A stretch of 21,128 nucleotides of DNA, taken from DATFYP01 sp035626235 (GTDB lineage: Archaea > Thermoproteota > Nitrososphaeria > Nitrososphaerales > Gagatemarchaeaceae). A program made the translations under genes and the position numbers. Position 1 is the first letter of the stretch, and each line of letters starts with the position of its first letter. The stretch spans positions 1 to 21,128 of the forward strand of contig DASPOB010000045.1 in the NCBI GenBank assembly GCA_035626235.1, written 5' to 3'. Below, one piece after another: positions 5,369-12,099 of the stretch. The notes beneath the pieces were generated by a model, which was not told the origin of the DNA, did not search any database, and worked only from the letters and a program-made list of their open reading frames with translations.

Positions 5369-7082
5369 AGGCGCTCCGCCCGCTCGCCGACCACCGCAGC
5401 TCCCGGGCAAGCTGCATGCTCCCGGCCTGGAAAGCCCTCGCGTCCATTATCTCAACGCTTGGCGCCAGCAGCGGTTTGAATTCCATCTTGCCGAGAATAT
5501 CCCTGTCCACGTCCACGCCCGGGGCCACCTCCTCAAGGACCATGCCTCCCGGGGTGAGTTCGAACACTGCCCTCTCCGTGATGTACTTGACCTCCTTCCT
5601 TGATCTCATTGCCTGGCTGCCGCTGAAGTAGCTCTTGTAGACTCTATTCACGAACTTCGCCGTGTCTCCTTCCTTTTCGATTCTCAGCTGCCCTCCCTCC
5701 AGCCCGACCTTTCGCTTCCCCGCAGTGAACGACCCTGCGAAGTATATCCTGGGTGAGCCGCCCGCGATGACCGGGAACCCTCCGGGGCCGAAGACGGTCC
5801 CAGGGAGCGTTGACGGGTTTACATCCCCGTTCATTCCCACCTGCATGAACCCCAGGGATGCTGCATCGATGCTTCCCCCCTCGAGATTTGTGAAGGTGTC
5901 CGGGAGAGAGGAGAGCGCGAAGGGTCCCACAGCCGCGCCGAAGTCGATTCCCGTCAGGGCGAGGCCCCCCCACTGCCCCGACTCGAGCACCCCCACAATG
6001 TAGTCGGAGACCCCCTCCTCTACGGCGAGCCTCGACGCCAGAGAGGGTGTTCCAATGCCCAGATTCACCGCTATCTGGGCTCCTTTCGACTTCGCTATCC
6101 TGACGAATTCGATGAGAAGGCGCCTCGCCATGACCAGCCTATCAGGCTCGATGGGCACCTGCTCGGGGATTCTCGGCGCTATCCTCGCGGTGTAGGAAAA
6201 GGCGGGGTCGTACACCGTGCTCCCCACCTGCCAGTGATAGGCATTCGGAGACACCACCACATAGTCGACGCAGGGAGCTGGGACCTGGACCGTCCTGGGC
6301 CCGCTGCGCTCTTGGCCGAGATGCCTCACCTGCCCGATGACAATGCCCGGGCCGGGGCGCGCCTTCACCGCCTGGGCGATGCTCAAGACCGTCCCAGTTA
6401 TCACCTCGTCTTCCATGGTGAGGTTCCCAATCGGGTCTGCCGTCGTTGCCCGGATTAACCCCACGGTAGGCTTCGGCGCTTCGTAAAGCAGGTACTCCTC
6501 CCCGCCCAAGACCGTTTCTTTCACCTTGCAGGTCCCCCTTTCTGCCGCCAGCGCATTCATCCTTCCGCCGTCCTCCTTCGGGTCGACGGCCGTCCCCACT
6601 CCAATGCGGCTTATCACTCCCGGCCTGCCGGTTGCGACCTCCCTGAACCAGTTTGCCGCGACCCCCAGTGGCCAGGAATAGACTTCGATGACGTTGTCGG
6701 TGGTCATCTTCTGCAGCCACGGGGAGAAGCCCATGTAGGGCACGGAGATCCCCCTGAAGAGCCCGAAATCCCTCGATTCGCACTGGTGCTTCGCGACAAG
6801 GTCGAGGGCCCTCCCGGGGATGGCGGGTAGGGCGTCGCATTCTATGAAGAGGTTCTTTGGGTGCCCCGTTTCCCTGTACCTCCGGTGGAGTCCTAGAATC
6901 AGGTACTCCGGGGTCGTCGCCATGTTAAAGCCTGAAACGGCGACCACGTCGCCGTCGACCACTTTCCCGACCGCCTCTTCAACGGTGATCACCGCGCCCC
7001 ACCGACGGATTCCACCGGCCGTCGGGTGCACGCCGTCTGACGAGCTGGGAGGTCGTCGAACACCCTCCTCCTTCCGTAGCAA
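5367..7082 (-). CDS. Acetate/propionate CoA-transferase family (fused subunits)
   Basis: A family I CoA-transferase of the Pct/YdiF type with alpha and beta halves fused; it moves CoA between short acyl-CoAs and carboxylic acids through a glutamyl-CoA thioester. The N-terminal SGF segment is near 50, NLGIGTP at 340-346, the catalytic Glu is E367 in LESGQWGG, FGPGGFP at 431-437, and the family-typical ITERAVFEL and EEVAPGVDVD close the protein (501-526). At 571 residues it is about 40-55 longer than usual, mostly at the N-terminus: residues 1-30 are not family-like. TTG 7082 lies 5 bp after the upstream stop, but GTG 7031 or GTG 6992 (with GGTGG shortly upstream) may be the true start. The substrate is unknown. 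Confidence 0.9.
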   Translation of the reverse strand: MLRKEEGVRRPPSSSDGVHPTAGGIRRWGAVITVEEAVGKVVDGDVVAVSGFNMATTPEYLILGLHRRYRETGHPKNLFIECDALPAIPGRALDLVAKHQCESRDFGLFRGISVPYMGFSPWLQKMTTDNVIEVYSWPLGVAANWFREVATGRPGVISRIGVGTAVDPKEDGGRMNALAAERGTCKVKETVLGGEEYLLYEAPKPTVGLIRATTADPIGNLTMEDEVITGTVLSIAQAVKARPGPGIVIGQVRHLGQERSGPRTVQVPAPCVDYVVVSPNAYHWQVGSTVYDPAFSYTARIAPRIPEQVPIEPDRLVMARRLLIEFVRIAKSKGAQIAVNLGIGTPSLASRLAVEEGVSDYIVGVLESGQWGGLALTGIDFGAAVGPFALSSLPDTFTNLEGGSIDAASLGFMQVGMNGDVNPSTLPGTVFGPGGFPVIAGGSPRIYFAGSFTAGKRKVGLEGGQLRIEKEGDTAKFVNRVYKSYFSGSQAMRSRKEVKYITERAVFELTPGGMVLEEVAPGVDVDRDILGKMEFKPLLAPSVEIMDARAFQAGSMQLARELRWSASGRSA

Positions 7083-7087
7083 TGGCT

Positions 7088-7366
7088 TCAGTCCTTCGTA
7101 CCCTTCAGGGAGTAAACTATCGCAATGAAGCCCACGACCTGGCTCGTGGCCTGCACCGCCTGCGCCAGCTCCAGGTCGGGGTTCAGGTTGTACAGGACCC
7201 CCGCGGCGGCCGCTCCGAAGGTGACGAACGCGAAACCGATCGCCAGGAACAGCATCGCGCCGCTTTTCATCTTCCTGTACGACTTAGTCGCATAGTAGAC
7301 GAGCACGCCCCCCAGGATCAGAATGAGCGCCTGGGCGACGGTCAGCAGCTCTAGCACTATGTCCAA
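7088..7366 (-). CDS. Small 3-TM membrane protein, DUF7521-like
   Basis: A 92-residue integral membrane protein with three predicted helices at about 5-26, 37-58 and 68-87, a short basic loop (YRKMKSGA) between the first two and an acidic loop (NPDLEL) between the last two. Length, topology and the pattern LGGVLVYYA...RKMKSGAMLFLAIGF...YSL recall the archaeal DUF7521 family, which is of unknown function; I recall this match and have not searched it. TTG 7366 lies about 30 bp downstream of the TATA box at 7393-7400. It heads the likely operon with the CoA-transferase (5-bp gap) and cupredoxin, and follows the winged-helix gene. Confidence 0.8.
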   Translation of the reverse strand: MDIVLELLTVAQALILILGGVLVYYATKSYRKMKSGAMLFLAIGFAFVTFGAAAAGVLYNLNPDLELAQAVQATSQVVGFIAIVYSLKGTKD

Positions 7367-7392
7367 TTTTCGCTAGTCGCCTCTTGTTCCGT

Positions 7393-7400
7393 CATTAAAG
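7393..7400 (-). promoter_or_regulatory. TATA box of the membrane protein/CoA-transferase/cupredoxin operon
   Basis: On the minus strand it reads CTTTAATG, centred about 30 bp before TTG 7366. A 20-bp dyad (7410-7429) lies 9 bp upstream of it. Confidence 0.55.
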
Positions 7401-7409
7401 CATGCTCCC

Positions 7410-7429
7410 GATTCTCAAGGCTGAAAATC
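7410..7429. promoter_or_regulatory. Dyad upstream of the operon TATA box, candidate operator
   Basis: Arms GATTCTCA and TGAAAATC (7 of 8 positions pair) flank a 4-nt centre AGGC. It reaches the stop codon of the winged-helix gene and ends 9 bp upstream of the TATA box of the next operon. It may be an activator/repressor site for the neighbouring winged-helix protein or a 3' hairpin of that gene. Confidence 0.4.
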
Positions 7430-7790
7430 ACTTTGCTTCTTTCATGCTGATCCACATCCTCCGCAGCTTGTCCGCCACGTCCTCGTTGATGGACGCTTCC
7501 ACCTTGATTGCGCCGTTGTCGAAACTCACCGTCACGTTCCTGAAGGCGCTCCTCAGGAGCTCGTACTTCTTGCCGTCAGGCGTGACGATGATTCGTTCTA
7601 CCAGTAGGATCTGGGAGTCCAGGAGCTCGTGGACCCTCCTGTAGCAGGTGCTCAGGGGGATGTCGTTCTCTTTGCTGAGGTCCTCCACAGACTTCGCGCT
7701 GGAGATTGCCGAGAGCAAGATCTTTCTGGAGTACTCATCAGACAGGCTCTGGACGATCGACTGGACGTGGGCCGAGTCCGTTATCTCCAA
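7428..7790 (-). CDS. Winged-helix (ArsR-like) transcriptional regulator
   Basis: A 120-residue DNA-binding protein. Residues about 12-85 form a winged helix: SDEYSRKILLSAI (first helix), SVEDLSKENDIPLSTCYRRVHELLDSQ (34-60, the helix-turn-helix with the recognition helix around PLSTCYRRVHELL), then wing strands LLVERIIVTPDGKKYELL. The short C-terminal part (VTVSFDNGAIKVEAS, then a helix) may serve dimerisation. No Cys metal site or ligand domain is evident. TTG 7790 is preceded by a stop and by a G-rich GGTGG-containing stretch that may act as ribosome binding site. Its position directly upstream of the 7366-4369 operon suggests it controls that operon, which is inference. Confidence 0.85.
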   Translation of the reverse strand: MEITDSAHVQSIVQSLSDEYSRKILLSAISSAKSVEDLSKENDIPLSTCYRRVHELLDSQILLVERIIVTPDGKKYELLRSAFRNVTVSFDNGAIKVEASINEDVADKLRRMWISMKEAK

Positions 7791-7848
7791 CTAGACCACC
7801 CCCGGGCCGCGCCTCGTCAGGGCCATTCACAGCCCGCAAGCCGTGGAG

Positions 7849-7856
7849 CATATTTG
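7849..7856 (-). promoter_or_regulatory. Weak TATA-like box of the winged-helix gene
   Basis: On the minus strand CAAATATG lies about 62 bp before TTG 7790, implying a leader of about 35 nt, which would agree with an SD-led start. The call is tentative. Confidence 0.3.
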
Positions 7857-7880
7857 AGCTTATTCAGGACCGCCCGATGC

Positions 7881-7885
7881 AAAAA
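7881..7885 (-). terminator. T5 tract after the 4-TM protein gene
   Basis: About 20 bp after the stop at 7905 the minus strand has a run of five T. This is compatible with archaeal U-tract termination, but short. Confidence 0.3.
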
Positions 7886-7904
7886 TAGTGGTCAGAAGCA
7901 GGCG

Positions 7905-8447
7905 CTACTTCATCCTGCTTCTGAGAACGAAACCGAGGCCGCCTAGGACCGCTCCAAGTGCCGCCAGCAGTATGAAGACGCCTATTGGGTCGACCAGCGC
8001 GCCCAGCGTCGTCACGTGGACCTGGAGGTCCGTGTAGCCGAGCCCGCCGCTGCTCACCGGAGTGAGTTCGTATCCCGCCAGGTATCCCCCCCACATCATG
8101 AGGAACATGGACCCTGCAGTGCCGACGTTCATGAGGACCAGGTGGCCCCATGCCAGGATGTTCGTCAGCCCTGTGTACACCTTCCCCTGCACCCCCTCAA
8201 TGTAGTAGTAGAAGATCGCCGTGACCGCAGTGGCCACGACTCCGACGACGAGATACGAGATGTAACCGGTGAACATCCACGTTCCCCCGCCCCCGCCTGC
8301 GATTACCCTCGAGGGGCTGAAGTAGGAGTTGATTCCGAAGATGCTAAGGGGTTCGACTATGAGAAGGGTTACGACTACCGCCAGGAGGCCTTGGATTATC
8401 GCCGCCCAGATGAATCTGGACGCCCATTTCGATGTTGTTGACTGCAT
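7905..8447 (-). CDS. Four-TM membrane protein of unknown function, 180 aa
   Basis: No family recognised with confidence. Predicted membrane helices are at about 12-34, 60-82, 96-124 and 148-174; a five-Gly stretch (51-55) precedes the second. The third helix has a conserved-looking core WGHLVLMNVGTAG with an intramembrane His (H102), and a second His (H144) lies near the fourth helix, so heme or metal binding is conceivable, as in subunits of respiratory oxidases, but no diagnostic motif is present. ATG 8447 is preceded by a clear TATA box (8486-8493), giving a leader of about 15 nt. It is transcribed separately from, but in the same direction as, the copper-protein operon. Confidence 0.75.
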   Translation of the reverse strand: MQSTTSKWASRFIWAAIIQGLLAVVVTLLIVEPLSIFGINSYFSPSRVIAGGGGGTWMFTGYISYLVVGVVATAVTAIFYYYIEGVQGKVYTGLTNILAWGHLVLMNVGTAGSMFLMMWGGYLAGYELTPVSSGGLGYTDLQVHVTTLGALVDPIGVFILLAALGAVLGGLGFVLRSRMK

Positions 8448-8485
8448 TTTCTTTCGTATGCCTTGTTCCCGCCCTCCGCATATGA

Positions 8486-8493
8486 TTATAAAA
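8486..8493 (-). promoter_or_regulatory. TATA box of the 4-TM protein gene
   Basis: On the minus strand TTTTATAA is a strong archaeal TATA box, centred about 42 bp before ATG 8447. CATATG (8479-8484) abuts its downstream side. Confidence 0.65.
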
Positions 8494-8574
8494 GCTCAGG
8501 GACCATTCTCCAGGTCGGGAATCAGTACCGCCATTCACAGTGGCCGATGAGGGACTCGAGAAGCGAGCAACCGA

Positions 8575-8582
8575 CTTATATC
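8575..8582 (+). promoter_or_regulatory. TATA box of the USP-CBS operon
   Basis: CTTATATC predicts transcription start near 8605. This excludes the GTG at 8540 as the start codon and favours TTG 8615 (or 8600). Confidence 0.6.
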
Positions 8583-8614
8583 TTCGAACACCCTTCTGCT
8601 TGCTAGGCGAGAGG

Positions 8615-9064
8615 TTGGAAGCGGGCTTCAGCAGGATCTTGGTGGCCTTCGACGGCTCAGATGACTCGGTGAAGGCGGCAAGGCTTGCCTGTTCCCTCGC
8701 GAAGAAGTACGGCTCCAGAGTGACAGTCGCCCACGTCTACTCCTTCTCTGTCTTTGCCTACGGCGGGGCCACTCCCATGTCGATGCCTGACGTCCAGCCC
8801 CTTGAAGACGCGGCCAAGGCCAGAGGGATGTCGATACTGAACAAGGGGCTAGCCGTAGCGAGAGAGTGCGGCGCCGACGTGGACGGGGAGCTGATAGAGG
8901 CCCCGTCCATAGTTCAGGCTCTGGTCGAGTACGCTGCGAAAGAGCATGCCGACCTCATCGTAACCGGGACGAAGGGGATGACGGGGTTCAAGAAGCTTAT
9001 AATGGGCAGCGTGTCCAGCGGCCTTGCAGGCCATGCGGATTGCCCCGTGCTGGTGGTGAGATGA
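8615..9064 (+). CDS. Universal stress protein (UspA family)
   Basis: A 149-residue cytosolic UspA-fold protein. It begins with the family's first strand and loop FSRILVAFDGSDDS, followed by the ARLACSLAKKYG helix and the second strand VTVAHVYSF. The C-terminal ATP-binding signature is complete: TGTKGMTGFKKLIMGS fits G-x2-G-x9-G-S, so this is probably an ATP-binding type USP. The final strand CPVLVVR is canonical. The frame stays open to GTG 8540, but the TATA box at 8575-8582 lies inside that extension; TTG 8615 gives a normal family length, and TTG 8600 is an alternative. The next gene (CBS pair) starts 4 bp after the stop, so both respond together, perhaps to adenylate levels. Confidence 0.92.
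   Translation: MEAGFSRILVAFDGSDDSVKAARLACSLAKKYGSRVTVAHVYSFSVFAYGGATPMSMPDVQPLEDAAKARGMSILNKGLAVARECGADVDGELIEAPSIVQALVEYAAKEHADLIVTGTKGMTGFKKLIMGSVSSGLAGHADCPVLVVR
9055..9060 (+). promoter_or_regulatory. Shine-Dalgarno of the CBS gene
   Basis: GGTGAG, within the last codons of the USP gene, lies 8 nt before GTG 9069 and supports that start and translation within the operon. Confidence 0.5.
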
Positions 9065-9068
9065 AAGC

Positions 9069-9497
9069 GTGATTTACGTGCGGGACATCATGGCACAGAC
9101 CGTCCGTACAGTGCAGACGCGCGTAACCGTGTCTGACGCGGCGAGGCTGATGACGAAGTGGAAGATCGGGTCCCTGGTCATCGTCGAAGGCAAGAAGCCG
9201 GTGGGAATAATCACGGAAGGCGACGTCTCCAAGTGCGTGGGCAAGGGGATGAACCCCGACAAGACCTCCGTCGCCTTTCAGAAGAAGAAGCTGATTACGA
9301 CGGAGCCAGGAGAGCGCATCGAAGTGGCGGCCAAAACCATGGCCGCGGCCGGGGTGAAGAAGCTGCCCGTAATGGAGGGGGACGAACTTGTCGGGATGCT
9401 GACCCAGACAGACATCGTCAACGCCAGCTTCTCCCTTGTGACCTCTCTCAAGGAGATGGTCAGGGCAAGGTACCGTCCACCCGATTTCGAACCGTAG
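9069..9497 (+). CDS. CBS-domain pair protein
   Basis: A 142-residue protein made almost wholly of a Bateman module, which in this superfamily binds adenine nucleotides such as AMP, ATP or SAM. CBS 1 spans about 5-62 (VRDIM...TVSDAARLMTKWKIGSLVIV...PVGIITEGDV) and CBS 2 about 72-125 (LITTEPGERIEVAAKTM...KKLPVM...LVGMLTQTDIV). No fused catalytic or DNA-binding domain is present, so it probably acts on a partner. GTG 9069 is supported by GGTGAG upstream and a 4-bp spacing from the USP stop. Co-occurrence of a stress protein with a nucleotide-sensing module suggests an energy-status response, which is inference. Confidence 0.92.
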   Translation: MIYVRDIMAQTVRTVQTRVTVSDAARLMTKWKIGSLVIVEGKKPVGIITEGDVSKCVGKGMNPDKTSVAFQKKKLITTEPGERIEVAAKTMAAAGVKKLPVMEGDELVGMLTQTDIVNASFSLVTSLKEMVRARYRPPDFEP

Positions 9498-9545
9498 AAG
9501 CTTCACCGCGTGCACAGCCAGAATGCACTCCCATTGGGGCCGGGT

Positions 9546-9554
9546 TTGAATAAG
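9546..9554 (+). promoter_or_regulatory. TATA-like box of the 9584 run
   Basis: TTGAATAAG is centred about 34 bp before ATG 9584. The 6-bp palindrome GGCGCC (9555-9560) follows directly. Confidence 0.45.
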
Positions 9555-9583
9555 GGCGCCGCGAGGGGGAGATTCCTGAAATC

Positions 9584-9886
9584 ATGAGTCTTCCCGAGTA
9601 CCGAATTGTCGTGGATTACGTGAGCGAAGGGGAGGTGGCGAACCTCGTCAGGGGTTACGTGGAGATCAAAGGCAGGCGGATTAGGTTCTCAGGGGTGGCA
9701 TACGGGCGTTTCGGAGGCCAGAACTTCTCTCCCCAGTTCTCCCCGTCGGCCAAGAAGTCGATCAAGGGCCTTGTGGGCGACCCTGACAAGCTAGCGGAGG
9801 ACCTTCAGCTGAGGCTGGTCAGGGGGGAGTTCGAGGCGAAGCCTGGGAAAGAAGAGGAGCACAGGCATCGGCACCTCACTTCCTGA
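9584..9886 (+). CDS. Hypothetical protein, 100 aa
   Basis: No family recognised. It opens with alternating strand-like segments (EYRIVVDYV, NLVRGYVEIKGRRIRFSGVAYG), then a Ser/Pro/Phe-rich turn (about 45-56), and a C-terminal amphipathic helix DKLAEDLQLRLVRGEFE. It ends in a charged tail with alternating histidines (EEEHRHRHLTS), which might bind metal. There is no Cys or membrane segment. The ATG start is unambiguous. It is the first gene of a same-strand run with an SDR, endonuclease III and a MazG-like protein, with gaps of 19 bp or less up to Nth. Confidence 0.75.
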   Translation: MSLPEYRIVVDYVSEGEVANLVRGYVEIKGRRIRFSGVAYGRFGGQNFSPQFSPSAKKSIKGLVGDPDKLAEDLQLRLVRGEFEAKPGKEEEHRHRHLTS

Positions 9887-9905
9887 CGAGGGGGGATGAG
9901 CAGGA

Positions 9906-10829
9906 CTGAACCTTCTCACGGGCGCCACCGGCTTCGTCGGCGGGCACGTGGTCGAATACCTCTTCGGCCAGAACGAGATCTCGAAGGCGACGTTCAGGCC
10001 CGGTTCGCACCTGAAGATACTCGACCTGAACGGCGTGCAGTGCGTCGAGGCGGACCTCCTCGACCGCCACTCCTTGCATGAAGCGGTCGAGGGGACTGAC
10101 ACGGTCTACAGCATGGCGTCGCCGATGCCCGGGGAAGACGAAGACTTCGAGAGGGTAAGTTCCGGCGGAACGGCTAACCTCTTGCAGGCGGCGCGGGAGT
10201 CGGGAATCAAGACGATAGTGCATCTGAGTACTCTCGACGTCTGCGGCTTCCGGAGCGGGGCAATCGACGTCGGGACTCCTTCGCGGCCCGAAGACTCGTA
10301 CCAGCGCTCCAAGGCCTCGGCAGAGGGGGTCTTGCTCGAATTCGCCAGGAAGAATCCTGAGCCGCGAATCGTGATAGTGAGGGCTGCCCGGGCCTTGGGG
10401 CCGAGAGACTGGACGCTGACTGTCCCCCTCCTTCGCATGATTTCAAACCACAGTGTGACCCTTCCCAGGGGCTCCGAGATGTCTTTCACCCATCCGAAGG
10501 ACATCGCCCAGGCCATGTACAGGGCCGCAACGAACCGAGCCCTGCCGGGAGGAGTCTTCTTGGTGAAGTCGTTTGACACCACCCCCATGAATCTTGCCAA
10601 AGAGCTGGCAAGGTCCGTCGGAACCCCCGCAAGCGTCTCGAGCGCGGGGCTCCTCTCAAAGCCCGACCTCCCGAAATACACGGCCCGCCAGCTGGCCGCC
10701 TCTCTGAGACTGGCGCCCCAGGCCAGCTGGAAGGCGTTGGAGTACTCCCCGGAGTATGACCTTGAGAAGACTTGCGGTGAAATCGCAGATTGGTTCAAGA
10801 GAGAGCCTTGGGTCGCAGAGCGGGCCTGA
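9906..10829 (+). CDS. Extended SDR / NAD-dependent epimerase with apparent CTG start
   Basis: A 307-residue Rossmann-fold epimerase/dehydratase-type enzyme. The cofactor motif TGATGFVGG (residues 5-13) lies upstream of the first canonical start (GTG 9948), which would cut the motif off. In frame above it, the only codon before a stop (TGA 9897-9899) that could serve as start is CTG 9906, which gives a family-like N-terminus (M)NLLTGATGFVGGH. Alternatively a one-base indel separates ATG 9896 from the frame. Other motifs are intact: HLSTLDV (active-site Ser region) and YQRSK with the catalytic Tyr/Lys. The C-terminal half fits 3-beta-HSD/isomerase-like or nucleoside-sugar epimerases; the substrate is unknown. 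The stop overlaps the start region of nth. Confidence 0.85.
   Translation: MNLLTGATGFVGGHVVEYLFGQNEISKATFRPGSHLKILDLNGVQCVEADLLDRHSLHEAVEGTDTVYSMASPMPGEDEDFERVSSGGTANLLQAARESGIKTIVHLSTLDVCGFRSGAIDVGTPSRPEDSYQRSKASAEGVLLEFARKNPEPRIVIVRAARALGPRDWTLTVPLLRMISNHSVTLPRGSEMSFTHPKDIAQAMYRAATNRALPGGVFLVKSFDTTPMNLAKELARSVGTPASVSSAGLLSKPDLPKYTARQLAASLRLAPQASWKALEYSPEYDLEKTCGEIADWFKREPWVAERA
10776..10780 (+). promoter_or_regulatory. Shine-Dalgarno GGTGA for nth
   Basis: GGTGA lies 9 nt before TTG 10790, inside the SDR gene. It favours the longer Nth start with a 40-bp overlap. Confidence 0.4.
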
Positions 10830-11497
10830 GGATTCCGAGAATACTCTCGGCCATCAGGTCGATGGTCTACGGGTCCGACGACGGGAGATCCACTGCCCTG
10901 GCTCAGCTGCAAGACTCCGAGCAGGGTGACCCCTTCCGAATCCTGATCGGGACCATCCTTTCCCACAGGACCAGAGATGAAAACACCACGAAGGCGGTTG
11001 AAAACCTGTTTTCGGTCTTTAAGACTCCCGAAGAGCTCGCGAACGCGGACGAGTCGGTAGTAAGAAAGCTCATCAGGCCCTCAGGATTCTACAACGTGAA
11101 GGCCAAGAACGTCATCAGGGCCTCGAAGCAACTCGTGAGCGAGTTCGGGGGCGAGGTCCCAAGAAAGATGGAAGACCTCCTGAAGATCCATTCTGTCGGC
11201 AGGAAGACCGCGAATTGCGTGCTCGTCTATGCCTTCAACGAACCCGCAATCCCGGTAGACACGCACGTGCACAGGATTTCCAACAGGCTAGGACTGGTCC
11301 GCACCAAGAAGCCAGAGGAGACAGAGGAGCAGCTGGTGAGGAAAGTGCCTCGCGAGTACTGGCTCGACCTCAACGACCTCTTCGTGAGATTCGGGCAGAC
11401 GACCTGCAAGCCCATCGGCCCGCGCTGCGGCAGCTGCAGCCTCAGCCGACAGTGCGCCTACTTCAGGACGGTCGTCTCGAAGACCAAACATTCTTAG
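10790..11497 (+). CDS. nth: Endonuclease III (DNA glycosylase/AP lyase)
   Basis: A 235-residue base-excision repair enzyme that removes oxidised pyrimidines and cleaves AP sites. The helix-hairpin-helix KIHSVGRKTANCVL contains the catalytic Lys (K139), and the catalytic Asp is D157 in PVDTHVHRI. The [4Fe-4S] loop is complete: C206-x6-C213-x2-C216-x5-C222. The LIGTILSHRTRDENT helix is typical of the family. The length is normal. TTG 10790 has GGTGA 9 nt upstream and overlaps the SDR gene by 40 bp; TTG 10808 is an alternative. A MazG-like gene follows 23 bp downstream, making a plausible DNA repair/nucleotide sanitation pair. Confidence 0.95.
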   Translation: MVQERALGRRAGLRIPRILSAIRSMVYGSDDGRSTALAQLQDSEQGDPFRILIGTILSHRTRDENTTKAVENLFSVFKTPEELANADESVVRKLIRPSGFYNVKAKNVIRASKQLVSEFGGEVPRKMEDLLKIHSVGRKTANCVLVYAFNEPAIPVDTHVHRISNRLGLVRTKKPEETEEQLVRKVPREYWLDLNDLFVRFGQTTCKPIGPRCGSCSLSRQCAYFRTVVSKTKHS

Positions 11498-11520
11498 CCG
11501 CCAGCCGGCCGCCTTGGAAC

Positions 11521-11844
11521 GTGCCTACCCTGGAAGAGGCGAAGAGGAAGGTGGCAGAGCTGGTGGCGGCGAAGGGCTTCGGCAACACGCCTGAAGAGAT
11601 TCCCAACAAGCTGCTTTTTGCCTTCATCGAGCTTGGGGAAGCCGGGAATTCGTGGAAGAAGGCGAAACCCACTGAGGAAACGCTGGAAGAGCTCATAGAC
11701 GTGGTGTTTTACGTCTTGGATGCCTCGAGGCTCATCGACCCCGCAGCGGACCTCGACGAGATCTTCGACAAGAAGCTGGCCAAGAACCTCGGAAGACCCT
11801 ACAGGTACGGCGAGGCGTTCAGGGACAGGCCGCCGCCTCCTTAG
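11521..11844 (+). CDS. MazG-like nucleotide pyrophosphohydrolase
   Basis: A 107-residue all-alpha NTP pyrophosphatase-like protein; the family hydrolyses (d)NTPs to monophosphate and pyrophosphate and often clears damaged nucleotides. The Mg-binding signature is visible as IELGEAGNSW (E-x2-E helix, about 40-49) followed by EELIDVVFYVLD (E-x3-D-type helix, about 58-69). The C-terminal KLAKNLGRPYRYGEAF resembles the family's K/N-bearing substrate segment. It is a single domain of the short MazG type, not the double-domain MazG. GTG 11521 gives a normal length; the frame is open far upstream but only antisense/out-of-frame to nth. The stop overlaps that of the convergent zinc-ribbon gene by TTAG. 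Confidence 0.85.
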   Translation: MPTLEEAKRKVAELVAAKGFGNTPEEIPNKLLFAFIELGEAGNSWKKAKPTEETLEELIDVVFYVLDASRLIDPAADLDEIFDKKLAKNLGRPYRYGEAFRDRPPPP

Positions 11845-12050
11845 GCGCTCTTTACCCAGATCACACGTTTGCACCCGTGACACGCGAGCCCTTCGTATTT
11901 CGATCCCTTCGCGTCCTCTACCGGCCCGACCTTTGCCATCGGACCGCCGCACTGAACACATGCCTTCCCGGACGGGGACTGCTCGACTTTGCCCCAGTCT
12001 ATAATGTAGTATGTCCAGAAGACCAGGTCGTCAGCTCTCTCGACCTTCAC
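11841..12050 (-). CDS. Short zinc-ribbon protein, 69 aa
   Basis: A small protein with a hydrophobic/aromatic N-terminal half (DLVFWTYYIIDWGKVE) and a C-terminal treble-clef/ribbon-like pair of knuckles, CVQCGG and CHGCK, about 26 residues apart: a four-Cys zinc site. No named family is recognised. The start is uncertain: GTG 12050 is the first canonical codon after the TATA box at 12100-12107, but the frame remains open upstream with plausible residues (LFYEPLGWAN), so translation may begin earlier from a non-standard codon. Homologues would settle this. Confidence 0.65.
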   Translation of the reverse strand: MKVERADDLVFWTYYIIDWGKVEQSPSGKACVQCGGPMAKVGPVEDAKGSKYEGLACHGCKRVIWVKSA

Positions 12051-12099
12051 ATTGGCCCAGCCGAGTGGCTCGTAGAAAAGGCTGCCTCGCCCACAGAGG

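Noticed and set aside
6142..6840. 232-residue minus-strand frame inside the CoA-transferase gene
   Set aside because: It is a GC-driven shadow frame of the CoA-transferase, whose motifs run uninterrupted in the other frame.
7905..8447. Assignment of the 4-TM protein as a heme-copper oxidase or nitric oxide reductase subunit
   Set aside because: Only isolated membrane His residues are visible; the multi-His motifs of those families are absent and the protein is far too short.
8540..8614. GTG 8540 as start of the universal stress protein
   Set aside because: The TATA box at 8575-8582 would lie inside the coding region, and the extra residues are not part of the USP fold.
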